From assembly GCF_040549525.1 (NCBI RefSeq), contig NZ_JBEPTM010000001.1, forward strand, positions 248,001 to 312,000: 64,000 nt of DNA. The letters are read 5' to 3'. This document shows positions 42,927 through 51,207 of the stretch, piece after piece. The position numbers and the translations under genes are program-made. Numbering within the stretch: the stretch's first letter is position 1; each line of letters opens with the position of its first letter. The DNA is from Lacisediminihabitans sp040549525 (GTDB lineage Bacteria; Actinomycetota; Actinomycetes; Actinomycetales; Microbacteriaceae). The notes below the pieces were generated by a model that ran no database searches, was not told the DNA's origin, and was given only the letters and a program-made list of their open reading frames with translations.

Positions 42927-45652
42927 CAGACGATCCCTTCCGAGCCGACCATAGCGAGGAATGTCTCCTCGAGGTGCCGGCCGCGTGTGACGGAGCGGAT
43001 GCCGACACCGGCAGCGGCGATCGCGGCGACGACAGACTCGGCGCTGTTCTGCGAGGGAAACACGCGGAGGGTCCCCTCGGTGAGGATCGAGGCTTCCACC
43101 CCGTCGAGCCCCAGCAGCGCCGTTGCGGCGGCGTCGACATCCGTCACCTCGAGGGTGAGCTCGTTGTTGTCGCCGGCCAGCTCGGCGACGGGACCGGCCG
43201 CGATGAGGCGCCCGCGCGCCATCACCACGACGTCGGAGCAGGTCTGTTCGACCTCGCCGAGAAGGTGCGACGACACGATCACCGTGCGGCCGGTCTCCGC
43301 GTAGCGCCGGAGCACGCCGCGCAGGGCGAAGATCTGGGGCGGGTCGAGTCCGTTGGTCGGCTCATCGAGGATGAGGAGTTCGGGCATCCCGAGCATCGCC
43401 TGCGCGATGGCGAGCCGCTGTTTCATGCCCTGGCTGTAGCCGCCGACGCGACGATTGACCGCGGTGCCGAGGTCCGCGATCGCGAGCGCCTCATCGAGAC
43501 GAGCCTCGGAGCGGGGGCGCCCCGATGCCGCCCAGAACAGCTGGAGATTGCGGCGGCCGGAGAGGTGGGAGAGAAAGCCGGGTCCCTCGATGGAACAGCC
43601 GACCCTGGTGAGCACGCGGGAGCCCGGCGACACCCTCTCGCCGAAGATCTCGATCTCCCCGGCATCCGGCCGGAGCAGTCCAGTGACCATGCGAAGAGCG
43701 GTCGTCTTGCCCGCACCGTTCGGCCCGAGCAGCCCGAGCACCTGGCCACGCTCGACGGTGAACGTGAGGTCGTCGACCGCGCGGAATCCCGCGCGATAGT
43801 CCTTGGTGAGCCCGCGGATGACGAGCGGCGGTGCGTCATCCGGTCGCACTCCCGCTCGCGAGGGCGCGGGTGCGGGCACGACCCGGTCGCGACGCCGATC
43901 GGCTAGTGCCGCGATCACGGCGAGGATCAGCCCGAGCAGCACCACGATCGGGATGCCGATGAGTGCAGCCGTCGATGGAGCTCCGCCGCCGACGGCCGGC
44001 GCGGTCGCGACGACGGTGGGCAGCGAGAGCGTGCCCTCGGTGTTCACCACGAACGCAGAGGAAGTGGGGGAGCCCTGGTAGCCCGCATCCGTCGTGCGCA
44101 GCGAGAGGGCGATCGTGTCGCCCTTCTCGAATTGCCAGGTCGTCGCGGGAAGGCGCACCTGCACTCGGGTCGCCGAACCATCCGCCGGGAGGGAAACGCG
44201 GATCGGTGCGACCCCTCCGCCGACGGCCACGTCGGAGCCCCCCGCCGAGACCCTCAGCTGGGCGAAGAGCAGCACCTCGACCGGGGCGGTGGAGGTCGCG
44301 GGAGCGCGGTCCCGGAAGCGGGGCAATCGCACATCCACGGTCACGGTGGGAGAGCCGGCGAGCACGAAGGGCGCGCTGATCGCCCCGGTGGCGAATTTGG
44401 CCTGTTGTGCCGGCTGCACCGCCGTGCCGGCGATCCCGCTGCCGATGCCGCCGATGACCGAGTCGACAGACCCGATGCCGGGGAGCGACGAGATCGTCGC
44501 GGGCAGGCCTCCGGGCGGATTGATGACGATGCCGAAGCGACCCTTCAGCGGCAGCGTCTTCGCGCCGGTGCCGTCGAGCCCCGGGTAGCGTGCGGCGACG
44601 CGGGTCTCGGCGAACCCGCGGGCCGAGGCGGGCACCGTGAACGAGAAGGGCTCCGAAGCGGAGCGCGGGGATGACCCGCCCTTCAGGTGGGCGGAAAGCC
44701 ACTCGTCGACCTCTGCGGTGGTGCCGGCGATCTGCCCCCCATCGTGCCCTCCCGCGAACCAGGAGACCTGGACCTCCGCGCCGGCCGCCGCGATCTGGCG
44801 CGCATTCGCATCCGCCTGGTCGAAGCCGAAGAGCGTGTCCTGTCTGCCCTGCAGCAGCAGGGTGGGTGCGGTCATTTTGCCGAGAACCGAGGCGGGGGAG
44901 GATGCCTCGAGCAGCGTGCGATCGGCGGCATCGAGCTGCCCGCCGCCCACGAGTTTGGTGTACAGGGTGCAGAGCGCCGCGGTGAACCGTCCACAGGCTC
45001 CCTCGAATGGCGATGCGGCGGCACCGAAGAGCTGGGTGGCCCACGCCTGCTTGAACACTCCGGGCATCGCGCTGTCCGCCTGCGGAACGAGAGCCTGCGC
45101 AAGGTCGTTCCAGGTGATGGCCGCGACCACCGTGTCGATGCGGGGATCCGTGGCACCGAGCATGAGGGCGAGGGCGCCCCCGTAAGACGCGCCGACCACA
45201 CCGACGACCGGATCGCCGTTGCGCTTCTCGACCTCGGGGCGGCTGGCGAGCACATCGACAAGTCGCTTCGCATCGGAGACCTCGAAGTCGAGCGCGTCGA
45301 GCGAGATCCGGCCCCCGGAGCGGCCGAATCCCCGGGCCGAGTAGGCCATCACGACATAGCCCTCGCGGCGCAGGCGCTCGGCGTCCTTGGCGAGTGAGCG
45401 TTTGGACCCACCGAAACCGTGAGCCAGGAGCACCGCCGGGGCGGGCCGGGATGCCGAGGGCAGGTACAGGTCGACGTCGATGCCGACGGTCGCCGTCGAT
45501 CCCGGAGCCGAGGGCACTGCGACCTTGAAGCTCTCCGACGCACCCTCCGGCTGCGCCGCCGCTGCGACCGGCACGGCCCCGCCGATCGAGAGGACGAAAA
45601 GCAGCACCGCCCCGATCGCCGTTCGCCACCCGCGGGAGTGGGATCGGCTCAT
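42926..45652 (-). CDS. Secreted alpha/beta hydrolase fused to an ABC transporter ATPase
   Basis: A 908-residue fusion. Residues 1-32 are a signal sequence. Residues ~45-325 are an alpha/beta hydrolase of the X-Pro dipeptidyl-peptidase kind with Ser156 (GASYGG), Asp272 (GRQDTLF) and His303 (GGHDGG). Residues ~335-545 resemble the beta-sandwich that follows in S15 peptidases. One helix (~562-585) crosses the membrane. Residues ~608-908 are an ABC ATPase: Walker A 643-650 (GPNGAGKT), YSQGMKQR at 739, Walker B 759-770, His796. GAAGGA precedes the ATG. It works with the ABC-2 permease encoded next. Confidence 0.88.
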   Translation of the reverse strand: MSRSHSRGWRTAIGAVLLFVLSIGGAVPVAAAAQPEGASESFKVAVPSAPGSTATVGIDVDLYLPSASRPAPAVLLAHGFGGSKRSLAKDAERLRREGYVVMAYSARGFGRSGGRISLDALDFEVSDAKRLVDVLASRPEVEKRNGDPVVGVVGASYGGALALMLGATDPRIDTVVAAITWNDLAQALVPQADSAMPGVFKQAWATQLFGAAASPFEGACGRFTAALCTLYTKLVGGGQLDAADRTLLEASSPASVLGKMTAPTLLLQGRQDTLFGFDQADANARQIAAAGAEVQVSWFAGGHDGGQIAGTTAEVDEWLSAHLKGGSSPRSASEPFSFTVPASARGFAETRVAARYPGLDGTGAKTLPLKGRFGIVINPPGGLPATISSLPGIGSVDSVIGGIGSGIAGTAVQPAQQAKFATGAISAPFVLAGSPTVTVDVRLPRFRDRAPATSTAPVEVLLFAQLRVSAGGSDVAVGGGVAPIRVSLPADGSATRVQVRLPATTWQFEKGDTIALSLRTTDAGYQGSPTSSAFVVNTEGTLSLPTVVATAPAVGGGAPSTAALIGIPIVVLLGLILAVIAALADRRRDRVVPAPAPSRAGVRPDDAPPLVIRGLTKDYRAGFRAVDDLTFTVERGQVLGLLGPNGAGKTTALRMVTGLLRPDAGEIEIFGERVSPGSRVLTRVGCSIEGPGFLSHLSGRRNLQLFWAASGRPRSEARLDEALAIADLGTAVNRRVGGYSQGMKQRLAIAQAMLGMPELLILDEPTNGLDPPQIFALRGVLRRYAETGRTVIVSSHLLGEVEQTCSDVVVMARGRLIAAGPVAELAGDNNELTLEVTDVDAAATALLGLDGVEASILTEGTLRVFPSQNSAESVVAAIAAAGVGIRSVTRGRHLEETFLAMVGSEGIV

Positions 45653-45757
45653 GGATTCGTCCTTCGGACATCGGGTGGCGACGAGGAATTGAGCATACGT
45701 GATGACGCTAAAAATTGACCGTGCGGTCTGTTTACCTTCATGCGCGACAATGAGGCC

Positions 45758-46060
45758 ATGTCCAAGAAAATCGATGCATCGCTGAAGGCCCTCATCAAGG
45801 CCTTGCGCAAGCACGCTGAGGCCGTTGGCGGCAGCCGTGTCTCCCTCAAGAAGTCACAGCGGGCCGCGGCGAAACTGCAGTCCACCGCCTCGGCCTACGC
45901 GGCGGCGGTGTATGCCAAGACGGGGCTGGACAGCCCGTTCAACGACGTCACGAGCCCCGGACTCGAGAATGTCACCCTCAATTCCCTGCTCGCCGAGCGC
46001 GACGCCCTGGCGAGCCACTCCAAGAAGACCGAGCCGGACGCGGCGTCCACCGCGCTCTGA
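45758..46060 (+). CDS. Small Lys/Ala-rich protein of unknown function
   Basis: A 100-residue soluble, helical protein, basic at the N terminus (KKIDASLKALIKALRKHAE) and more acidic near the end; no membrane segment or cysteine. I do not recognise a family. The ATG at 45758 has a GAGG close by; an in-frame ATG at 45740 is the alternative. It ends five bases from the end of a convergent regulator gene. Confidence 0.6.
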   Translation: MSKKIDASLKALIKALRKHAEAVGGSRVSLKKSQRAAAKLQSTASAYAAAVYAKTGLDSPFNDVTSPGLENVTLNSLLAERDALASHSKKTEPDAASTAL

Positions 46061-46064
46061 ACCC

Positions 46065-46781
46065 CTAGAACAGATCCGGGCTCGGGGTGCTGGTGTGGCG
46101 GATGGCCACATCCGCGTGTCGATCGAAACGGTAGCCGACACCGCGAACGGTGCGCACGATGTCTTCGTACGATCCGAGCTTCGAGCGCAGTCGGCGCACG
46201 TGAACGTCGATAGTGCGCTCGTTGGGGGCATCGTCATCGCCCGCTGACCACAGTGATGCGATCAGTTCGGCGCGATCTATCGTGCGTCCCTCGCGGAGCA
46301 CGAGGTACTGCAGCAGCTCGAACTCCTTGTAGGTGAGGGCGGCGGTCTCGTCATCCAGAACGACACGCTTGCGGGACAGGTCGACCACGACTCCTCCGCG
46401 CGGCTTCTCCTCCTCGGGCTGCTGGCGGTGCTTCGCCAGGGCCGAAGGGTCTTGCAGCGCGAGCCGGACGACCTCGACGTCACGCCCGCCGGCGCCCTGC
46501 GGCGCGAGGGCGACTGCGGCGTAGGTCTCGGACGCGGGCACGAGTTGCTTGGTGAGGGCACGCAGCGCCTCGACTATCGATCCGAGGTCGGTTCCGGCGG
46601 CGGCGGCCTTCAGCTCGTCGACGCCGACGTACAGCACGAAGCCGCGTGCTTCGGTGCCGCCGGGAACGGCGCGGATGTGCGCGGGTGCCTCGGTGGGCGG
46701 CGTGTTTTCGGGTGCCGGCTCGACCGGCGCGAGGCGACGGGCGGTGGAGGGGCGAACGCGGTCGATGGTTGCGAGAGACAT
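46065..46781 (-). CDS. OmpR-type winged-helix regulator without a receiver domain
   Basis: A 238-residue protein. The C-terminal ~95 residues are a clear OmpR/PhoB winged helix (LTYKEFELLQYLVLREG, RTIDVHVRRLRSKLG, VRTVRGVGYRF). The N terminus is not a receiver: after a Pro-rich 40-residue leader comes a small domain (GFVLYVGVDELKAAAAG to AALAPQG) without phospho-acceptor Asp or the usual strand order, then a charged linker. Thus it cannot be switched by a histidine kinase in the normal way. Its target genes are unknown. Confidence 0.82.
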   Translation of the reverse strand: MSLATIDRVRPSTARRLAPVEPAPENTPPTEAPAHIRAVPGGTEARGFVLYVGVDELKAAAAGTDLGSIVEALRALTKQLVPASETYAAVALAPQGAGGRDVEVVRLALQDPSALAKHRQQPEEEKPRGGVVVDLSRKRVVLDDETAALTYKEFELLQYLVLREGRTIDRAELIASLWSAGDDDAPNERTIDVHVRRLRSKLGSYEDIVRTVRGVGYRFDRHADVAIRHTSTPSPDLF

Positions 46782-47041
46782 GTGTCGAGAGTCCTTGAGA
46801 GGGGTGAAGGGCCTCTAATGATGAGGGTGTGATCCTTCGGGATACTTCAGGTGGTGCGATGCGGGATGCCGCTCGTTATGAGGGGCGGACACCCGGGGAT
46901 TCTCGACTCGTCACGAGCGGAATCCGACTCAGGAGTGGACCGTTAGGCACACATTCGACACACCACGCTCTGCATTCCGGATGCCGCGGGGGCGATCGGA
47001 GCAGGCGCGGAAACAGTCATTCCACAACTATCTTGCAGCGG

Positions 47042-47063
47042 CTGGCACAAAGTCAAGCCAGCG
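47042..47063 (-). terminator. Weak terminator candidate after upp; rest of gap empty
   Basis: GCTGGC and GCCAGC form a six-pair stem with a 10-base loop, 15 bases after the upp stop. The 296-base gap 46782-47077 otherwise shows no gene; it must hold the promoter of the regulator at 46781, around TCATTAGAGG. Confidence 0.35.
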
Positions 47064-47077
47064 CGCAGGATCCGTGC

Positions 47078-47710
47078 CTAGACCAGCCCGTAGAGGCGAT
47101 CTCCTGCGTCTCCGAGCCCCGGCACGATGTAGCCCACCTCGTTGAGCTTCTCGTCGACGGCGCCGAGCACGATCGTCACGTCTCGGCCCTCCATCGCCGC
47201 CTCGACTGCGGCGAGGCCTTCGGGAGCCGCGATGAGGCAGACGGCCGTGACATCCACCGCACCGCGGGCGAGCAGGAAGTCGATGGCCGCGATGAGCGAA
47301 CCCCCGGTGGCCAGCATCGGGTCGAGCACGAAGCACTGGCGGTTGGAGAGATCGTCGGGCAGGCGCTCGGCGTAAGTGGTGGGCTGCAGTGTCTCCTCGT
47401 CGCGCACCATTCCGAGGAAGCCGACCTCGGCCGTGGGGATGAGCTTGACCATGCCTTCGAGCATGCCGAGTCCGGCGCGGAGGATCGGAACGACGAGGGG
47501 TCGCGGCTGGCTGATGGCGAGGCCGGTGGCGCTGGCCACGGGAGTCTGCACGGTCACGGTCTCCACTCGCACATTGCGGGTCGCCTCATAGGCCAGGAGT
47601 GTCATGAGCTCTTCCGCCAGGGCACGGAAGGTCGGCGACGGCGTGTTCTTGTCCCGCAGCACGGTGAGCTTGTGGGTGATGAGCGGGTGGTCGGCTACGT
47701 GGACTCGCAT
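47078..47710 (-). CDS. upp: Uracil phosphoribosyltransferase
   Basis: A 210-residue salvage enzyme making UMP from uracil and PRPP. The PRPP loop VLDPMLATGGSLIAAI is near residue 128 and the uracil-binding GYIVPGLGDAGDR at the C terminus. TAGATT ends six bases before the ATG and no ribosome binding site is present, so it is probably leaderless. It could reuse the uracil released by PsuG. It diverges from tadA with a 31-base gap. Confidence 0.96.
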   Translation of the reverse strand: MRVHVADHPLITHKLTVLRDKNTPSPTFRALAEELMTLLAYEATRNVRVETVTVQTPVASATGLAISQPRPLVVPILRAGLGMLEGMVKLIPTAEVGFLGMVRDEETLQPTTYAERLPDDLSNRQCFVLDPMLATGGSLIAAIDFLLARGAVDVTAVCLIAAPEGLAAVEAAMEGRDVTIVLGAVDEKLNEVGYIVPGLGDAGDRLYGLV

Positions 47711-47741
47711 AGGCTCAATCTAGCCGAGAGGAGGGGGCGCG

Positions 47742-48206
47742 TTGACAGTCGTACCGCCGCTCTACACCCAGCGGATGCTCGAGGCCATCGCGAGCGCGAA
47801 GCTGGCCTTGGAGCACGCTGACGTTCCCGTGGCCGCCCTCGTGCTCGATGCATCCGGTGCCGTCATCGGGGCAGGGCGAAACGAGCGCGAGCTTCGCCAG
47901 GACCCGACCGCTCACGCCGAGATCCTCGCGCTGCGGGCCGCTGCGGCAGCCAACGGCGACTGGCACCTCACCGACACGACCCTCATCGTGACCCTCGAGC
48001 CCTGCGCGATGTGTGCCGGGGCGATTCTGTCCGCGAGGGTGCCCGTGGTTGTCTTCGGCGCCTGGGACCCCAAGGCCGGTGCGGCCGGTTCGGTCTACGA
48101 CCTGCTGCGCGACCGGCGGATGCCGCACCGCGTGGAGGTCTACGCGGGTGTCGAAGAGGCGAAGTGCGCCGAGCTGCTGCTCGACTTCTTCGTGAGCAAG
48201 CGCTGA
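47742..48206 (+). CDS. tadA: tRNA adenosine(34) deaminase
   Basis: A 154-residue zinc deaminase converting A34 to inosine in tRNA-Arg(ACG), a gene also present here at 19532. The active site is HAE (TAHAEILAL, near residue 56) with zinc cysteines in EPCAMCAGA near residue 87. The TTG at 47742 is favoured by AGGAGGGG six bases upstream; an internal ATG 11 codons later would cut the first helix. Confidence 0.94.
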   Translation: MTVVPPLYTQRMLEAIASAKLALEHADVPVAALVLDASGAVIGAGRNERELRQDPTAHAEILALRAAAAANGDWHLTDTTLIVTLEPCAMCAGAILSARVPVVVFGAWDPKAGAAGSVYDLLRDRRMPHRVEVYAGVEEAKCAELLLDFFVSKR

Positions 48207-48231
48207 CAGCGCCCCCGCCACCCGGAGGGAG

Positions 48232-48918
48232 TTAGAGCGCCCCGAGCCACTCGCTGAACATCGCGACGGACGCGGCCTGCATCGGGGGAGCCTTGGTGAG
48301 GGCCTCCCGCCGCAGATCCTCCGGTTCGATCTCGAGGGAGGCGAGTTCGGGGGCGCCGTCCAGGACCCACCGCTCGTGCATATCGGCGGTGAGCTCCGGG
48401 TGGAATTGCACGGCGAGCACGTAATCCCCGAGGGCGAAAGCCTCATTGCTATATGCGCTCGAGCTCGCCAGCCGCACCGCTCCACTCGGCAACCCGAAGG
48501 TGTCACCGTGCCACTGCATCATCGGCACGCCGGCCACGTGCTTCAGGGGTGAGTCGAGACCCGCTTCGGTCGGTGTCACGTCGCGAAAACCGATCTCCAC
48601 GGTCTTGCCCTTGCGCACGGTCTCGCCGAGTGCCTCGGCGATCAGCTGCGCGCCAAGGCAGATGCCGAGGGTGGGGCGTTCCCGAGCGAGGCGTTCGCGC
48701 AGGAAGTCGAGCTCGTCGACGAGATAGGGATGCGCCTCCTTCTCGTAGGCGCCCATGTCACCACCGAGCACCACGACGAGCTCGGGATCCGGCTGGTCGT
48801 GCGGGGATTCCGCCGCGACATCCAGGTAACGGATCTCGTAGCCGTGATCGCGCAGAACCGGTTCGAGATTGCCCAGGTGGGCGATCTCGGCGTGCCGGAG
48901 AACCAGGGCGACCGGCAT
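48232..48918 (-). CDS. Class I glutamine amidotransferase-like protein
   Basis: A 228-residue GATase fold with the full triad: nucleophile Cys87 (LGICLGAQL), His and Glu in AVQFHPELT near residue 172. No synthase partner is fused or adjacent. Similar single-domain proteins are often annotated as GMP synthase-like or gamma-glutamyl hydrolases acting on polyamine or unusual glutamyl compounds. The start follows the stop of the cation transporter gene by two bases, so the two are co-transcribed. Confidence 0.85.
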   Translation of the reverse strand: MPVALVLRHAEIAHLGNLEPVLRDHGYEIRYLDVAAESPHDQPDPELVVVLGGDMGAYEKEAHPYLVDELDFLRERLARERPTLGICLGAQLIAEALGETVRKGKTVEIGFRDVTPTEAGLDSPLKHVAGVPMMQWHGDTFGLPSGAVRLASSSAYSNEAFALGDYVLAVQFHPELTADMHERWVLDGAPELASLEIEPEDLRREALTKAPPMQAASVAMFSEWLGAL

Positions 48919-48920
48919 CG

Positions 48921-49883
48921 TCAGTCCGCCGCTCGAATGATGATGGCCTCGGTGGAGGGGTTGCCCTCGCCGGGCGCCACGTACACGTCTGGCTCGATGT
49001 AGATGACCCGGGCGATGGGCACCTCGGTGCGGACGCGCACCTCGAGGTTGTTGATCGCCGCGGCGACCTCGGCCAGCTTCATCTTGGTGGGGAACGCGAC
49101 CTTCGCCGCGACCAGAAGCTCATCCGGTCCGAGATAGAGGGTCTTCATGTGGATGAGGGATTCGACGTCCGAGTCGGCGTTGATCGCATCACGGATCCGC
49201 ACGGTGTCGTCGGCAGATGCGCCCTCGCCCACCAGCAGGCTCTTGGTCTCGATGCCGAGCACGATGGCCACGAGCACGAGCAGCACCCCGATGAAGATGG
49301 TGCCGATGGCATCCCACATCCCGTCGCCGGTGATGATCGTGAGCACCACGCCGACGAAGGCGAACAAGAGGCCGGTGAGGGCGGCGACATCCTCGAGGAG
49401 CACGACCGGCAGTTCCGGTGCCTTGGCGTGGCGGATGAATGCGAACCAGCTGTCCGTGCCTCGAATGTGATTGGACTCCCGCACGGCGGTGCGAAGCGAG
49501 AAGCCTTCGAGCACCATGGCGATGAGCAGCACAGCGATGGGGATCCACGCGTTCTCGAGGGGATGCGGATGCTGGATCTTGTTGATCCCCTCGTACAGAG
49601 AGAAGACCCCACCGACGCTGAACAGGATGATCGAGACCACGAACGCGTAGACGTAGCGCTCGCGTCCGAAGCCGAAGGGATGCTCGGCATCCGCCTGCTT
49701 CTTCGCGACGGATCCACCGCGCAGCAGCAGCACCTGGTTGCCGGTGTCGGCGAGGGAATGCACGCCCTCGCCGAGCATCGAGCTTGACCCGGAAACCCCC
49801 CACGCGATGAACTTGGCCACGGCGATGCCGAGGTTCGCGGACATCGCCGCGATGATCGCGCGTTTGCTGCCTTCGGTGCTCAT
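48921..49883 (-). CDS. Cation diffusion facilitator family exporter
   Basis: A 320-residue transporter with six helices. Metal-site residues lie in GEGVHSLADTGNQ (His41, Asp45) and, on helix 5, in VVLLEDVAALTG where many members have HxxxD but the first His is replaced by Leu; this resembles the ZnT9-like branch. A cytoplasmic C-terminal domain of about 95 residues follows. The exported metal is uncertain (Zn, Mn or Fe). TAGGAT ends seven bases before the ATG, within a palindrome shared with proC. Confidence 0.88.
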   Translation of the reverse strand: MSTEGSKRAIIAAMSANLGIAVAKFIAWGVSGSSSMLGEGVHSLADTGNQVLLLRGGSVAKKQADAEHPFGFGRERYVYAFVVSIILFSVGGVFSLYEGINKIQHPHPLENAWIPIAVLLIAMVLEGFSLRTAVRESNHIRGTDSWFAFIRHAKAPELPVVLLEDVAALTGLLFAFVGVVLTIITGDGMWDAIGTIFIGVLLVLVAIVLGIETKSLLVGEGASADDTVRIRDAINADSDVESLIHMKTLYLGPDELLVAAKVAFPTKMKLAEVAAAINNLEVRVRTEVPIARVIYIEPDVYVAPGEGNPSTEAIIIRAAD

Positions 49884-49890
49884 GCGGTCA

Positions 49891-49900
49891 ATCCTAGGAT
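49891..49900. promoter_or_regulatory. Shared palindromic -10 element of divergent genes
   Basis: ATCCTAGGAT is a perfect 10-base palindrome. Read on the + strand it gives TAGGAT six bases before the proC ATG (49907); read on the - strand it gives TAGGAT seven bases before the ATG of the cation exporter (49883). Both genes lack ribosome binding sites at canonical distance, so one sequence appears to start two leaderless messages in opposite directions. Confidence 0.6.
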
Positions 49901-49906
49901 GAGGTG

Positions 49907-50740
49907 ATGAGCACCCTTCCGACCATCGCCATTCTCGGAGCCGGTTCGATGGGGGGAGCGATCCTCAGCGGACTGCTCGCTCCGTCGGTCACCGTCGAGG
50001 GTGGCATCCGCGTCACCAATCGCACGGAGGCCAAGGCCGCTGCCCTGCGGTCGGAGGTCGTCACCTCCTCCGCTCTCGAAACCGATCCGGCCGCGAATGT
50101 GACAGCGGTGACCGGAGCCCGCATCGTGCTGGTCGGGGTAAAACCGGCCATGGTGCCCGACCTGCTTCGCGAGATCGCCCCCGCGCTCGCCGAGGACGCC
50201 ATCGTCGTGAGCGTGGCCGCGGGAGTGACGACGGCCACCATGGAGGCTCTGGTGTCACAGGTGGTGCTGCGGGCGATGCCCAACACGCCCGCGCTCGTCG
50301 GCAGGGGAGTGACCGGCGTCAGCGCCGGTTCGCGGGCGACGCCGGAGGATGTCGCGCTCGCGCTCACGCTGTTCGACACGGTCGGGCAGGTGCTCGAGAT
50401 CCCCGAGTCGAAGATCGACGCGCTCAGCACGATCTCGGGATCGGGCCCCGCCTACGTCTTCTACCTGATCGAGCAGCTCACCAAGACCGCCGTGGCGCTC
50501 GGATTCACCTGGCAGGAGGCCGCGACGATGGTGAACGGCACCTTCCTCGGCGCAGCGGAGCTTCTCGAGGCCTCCGGCGAGGACCCCTCGGAGCTGCGTC
50601 GCCGGGTCACCAGCCCCAAGGGCACCACCGAACGAGCGATCTGGGAGCTGGAGAAGGCCGACCTCTCGTCGGTGTTCGACCGGGCGACCGCCGCGGCACT
50701 CGCCCGCGCGCGCGAGCTGGCGGCCCCGCTGGTCGAGTAG
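49907..50740 (+). CDS. proC: Pyrroline-5-carboxylate reductase
   Basis: A 277-residue enzyme for the last step of proline synthesis. The NADPH loop IAILGAGSMGGAI is at the N terminus, and the family signature (GSGPAYVFYLIEQL and the VTSPKGTTERAI block) is near residues 170-250. The ATG at 49907 is preceded by GTG in frame, so a one-residue-longer form is possible. The last codons CTG-GTC-GAG-TAG belong to the left arm of the first repeat of the array that follows, so the repeat supplies the stop codon. Confidence 0.95.
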   Translation: MSTLPTIAILGAGSMGGAILSGLLAPSVTVEGGIRVTNRTEAKAAALRSEVVTSSALETDPAANVTAVTGARIVLVGVKPAMVPDLLREIAPALAEDAIVVSVAAGVTTATMEALVSQVVLRAMPNTPALVGRGVTGVSAGSRATPEDVALALTLFDTVGQVLEIPESKIDALSTISGSGPAYVFYLIEQLTKTAVALGFTWQEAATMVNGTFLGAAELLEASGEDPSELRRRVTSPKGTTERAIWELEKADLSSVFDRATAAALARARELAAPLVE

Positions 50741-51205
50741 GCCGCCCGCGGCCGTGTCGAGACCCGGGGCCGTGGTCTCGACACGCTCGCTGGCGCTCGC
50801 TACTCGACCGGCAGTGGGTGTGCCGGTCGAGTAGGCCGCCCGCGGCCGTGTCGAGACCCGCGATCCCGGGGCCGTGGTCTCGACACGCTCGCTCGCGCTC
50901 GCTACTCGACCGGCGGTGGGTGTGCTGGTCGAGTAGGCCGCCCGCGGCCGTGTCGAGACCCGCGATCCGTGGTCTCGACACGCTCGCTGGCGCTCGCTAC
51001 TCGACCGGCAGTGGGTGTGCTGGTCGAGTAGGGCGCTCCGCGCCCGTGTCGAGACCCGCGATCCGGGGTCTCGACACGCTCGCTGGCGCTCGCTACTCGA
51101 CCGGCAGTGGGTGTGCTGGTCGAGTAGGCCGCCCGCGGCCGTGTCGAGACCCGCGATCCGGGGCCGTGGTCTCGACACGCTCGCTGGCGCTCGCTACTCG
51201 ACCGG
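50731..51205. repeat. Five tandem palindromic repeats between proC and trkA
   Basis: Units begin at 50731, 50825, 50927, 51022 and 51118, spaced 94-102 bases. Each has a left arm GGTCGAGTAG...GTGTCGAGACC and a right arm GGTCTCGACAC...CTACTCGACC that are inverted copies, so each unit can fold into a long hairpin. Copies are joined by a constant GGCAGTGGGTGTGCT-like link. The middle varies slightly (GCCGCCCGCGGC in four units, GGGCGCTCCGCGCC in one). The array fills the whole gap between the two convergent genes. Frames open through it are products of the repeat, not genes. Confidence 0.92.
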
Positions 51206-51207
51206 CT

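Noticed and set aside
50731..51205. CRISPR-like array.
   Set aside because: The repeat unit is about 80 bases and palindromic, the links between copies are constant rather than unique spacers, and no cas genes are near.
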